Origin: Gammaproteobacteria bacterium UBA5338
Lineage (GTDB): Bacteria; Pseudomonadota; Gammaproteobacteria; Pseudomonadales; UBA5862
Assembly (NCBI GenBank): GCA_002408105.1
Contig: DHQM01000082.1
Coordinates: 21,105-27,794, forward strand
DNA: 6,690 bases
Reading direction: 5' to 3'
Part shown: positions 5,830 to 6,690 of the stretch, in pieces
Position numbering within the stretch: position 1 is the stretch's first letter
Layout: every line of letters starts with the position of its first letter
Translations under genes and position numbers: made by a program
Notes under the pieces: model-generated
What the model was told of the DNA's origin: nothing
The model's input: the letters and a program-made list of their open reading frames with translations, nothing else
Databases searched by the model: none

Positions 5830-6690
5830 CTATTCTGGCTTGAAGACCACGGCTCCGAGTGGCGGCACCTGAACAGCAATGGCATGATCGAAGCCCATCC
5901 ACTTGATGGGCTCACTGGCCACGCGACCCGTGCCGCAGTTGCTGCCCCCGTAGTACCCGGAGTCCGAGTTGAAAATTTCTCGGTACCCCCCGCCCTGGGG
6001 CACGCCCACGCGGTAGGCATCGCGCGGAACCGGCGTAAAATTGAGCACCACCACCAGGTGCTCCGAACCCTCACCCAACCGCAGATAGGCCAGGATCGAC
6101 TGGGTGGCATCGTGGCAGTCGATCCAGCGGAAACCGGCGGCATCGAAATCCTGCAAATGCAGGGCGGGCTCAGTGCGGTACAGGTGGTTGAGGTCTCGCA
6201 CCAGCCGCTGTATACCCGCGTGTTCAGGATGCTGCAGCAGCCACCACTCCAGCTCTCGGTCATGCGCCCACTCCCGTCCCTGGGCGATGTCATTGGTCAT
6301 GAAGTTGAGTTTTTTTCCTGGCTGGGTGAACTGGTAGGCGAGCAACAGGCGCACACCCGCGAACCGCTGCCAGCCATCCCCGGGCATTTTGTACAGCAGC
6401 GAGGCCTTTCCGTGCACCACCTCATCGTGGGAGAAAGGCAACACAAAGTTCTCGGTGAACGCATACAGCAGGCCGAAGGTCAACCGATCGTGGTGGTAGA
6501 GCCGATGAATGGGGTCATGAGAGAAGTATTCCAGGGTGTCGTTCATCCATCCCATGTTCCACTTCATGCTAAAGCCGAGCCCACCCAGGTACACAGGACG
6601 CGAAACCATCGGCCAGGATGTGGACTCTTCGGCCACCACGAGGGCCCCCGGAAAACGCTCGTGCACAACCACGTTCAGGTACTTGAGCAG
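5830..6690 (-). CDS. glgB: 1,4-alpha-glucan branching enzyme, C-terminal part (N-terminus beyond window)
   Basis: The last 286 residues of a GH13 branching enzyme (about 730 residues in E. coli), running off the window at 6690. The enzyme cuts an alpha-1,4-glucan chain and re-attaches it through an alpha-1,6 bond. Present here are the end of the catalytic barrel and the C-terminal beta domain. The AEES motif at visible residues 20-23 carries the acid/base glutamate (E. coli Glu458), and SHDE at 87-90 carries the second aspartate (Asp526). The 68-residue spacing between them equals that in E. coli. The nucleophile aspartate (Asp405) lies outside the window. Strongly conserved stretches include YHHDRLTFG (65-73), [11 protein letters not shown] (80-90), AQGREW (136-141) and NFTPVPR (217-223). 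One deviation is FMTNDIAQ (130-137), where E. coli has FMGNEFAQ. It ends with a TAG stop 35 bp before glgA, so glgB-glgA is read as one unit. Confidence 0.97.
   Translation of the reverse strand: MLKYLNVVVHERFPGALVVAEESTSWPMVSRPVYLGGLGFSMKWNMGWMNDTLEYFSHDPIHRLYHHDRLTFGLLYAFTENFVLPFSHDEVVHGKASLLYKMPGDGWQRFAGVRLLLAYQFTQPGKKLNFMTNDIAQGREWAHDRELEWWLLQHPEHAGIQRLVRDLNHLYRTEPALHLQDFDAAGFRWIDCHDATQSILAYLRLGEGSEHLVVVLNFTPVPRDAYRVGVPQGGGYREIFNSDSGYYGGSNCGTGRVASEPIKWMGFDHAIAVQVPPLGAVVFKPE

Noticed and set aside
5795..5902. N-terminal extension of GlgA by 36 residues
   Set aside because: The extension overlaps the end of glgB, does not resemble GlgA, and the GTG at 5794 has an AGGAA site at good spacing right before the conserved N-terminus.

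Overview
The window is GC-rich, densely coding bacterial DNA. It holds six recognisable genes, two of them cut by the window edges. An exported protein with a VPLPA/PEP-CTERM-type C-terminus, a glycogen synthase/branching enzyme pair and an acyl-CoA dehydrogenase all point to a Gram-negative proteobacterium, most likely gammaproteobacterial. The genus cannot be fixed from this sequence.

Left part (1-2614): two minus-strand genes for exported proteins. The first (3-1064, C-terminus off the window) is a secreted, cysteine-rich protein resembling phosphate-binding PstS-type periplasmic proteins, with a calcium-loop-like DxDxDGxxD insert. The second (1444-2253) is a 269-residue protein with a signal peptide and a VPLPA/PEP-CTERM tripartite tail, so a predicted exosortase substrate. 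They are separated by 379 bp holding several hairpins but no gene. A 361-bp divergent region (2254-2614) lies between the PEP-CTERM gene and a plus-strand gene (2615-3079) for a small ribbon-helix-helix (RHH) DNA-binding protein with a long C-terminal part I do not recognise.

Right part (3064-6690): a minus-strand run read glgB -> glgA -> acyl-CoA dehydrogenase. glgB (N-terminus off the window) and glgA are 35 bp apart and look co-transcribed. GlgA would extend alpha-1,4-glucan chains from ADP-glucose and GlgB would add the alpha-1,6 branches. The acyl-CoA dehydrogenase starts 76 bp after glgA, has its own strong ribosome binding site, and has no obvious role in glycogen metabolism. It carries the catalytic glutamate at the position used by long-chain and isovaleryl-CoA dehydrogenases.

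The RHH gene and the acyl-CoA dehydrogenase gene converge and overlap by 16 bp. The overlap sits exactly at the centre of an inverted repeat that includes both stop codons. I see no RNA genes, CRISPR array, insertion sequence or phage gene. Nothing here clearly amounts to a new biological system; the least explained items are the PstS-like/PEP-CTERM pair and the orphan RHH protein transcribed divergently from it.
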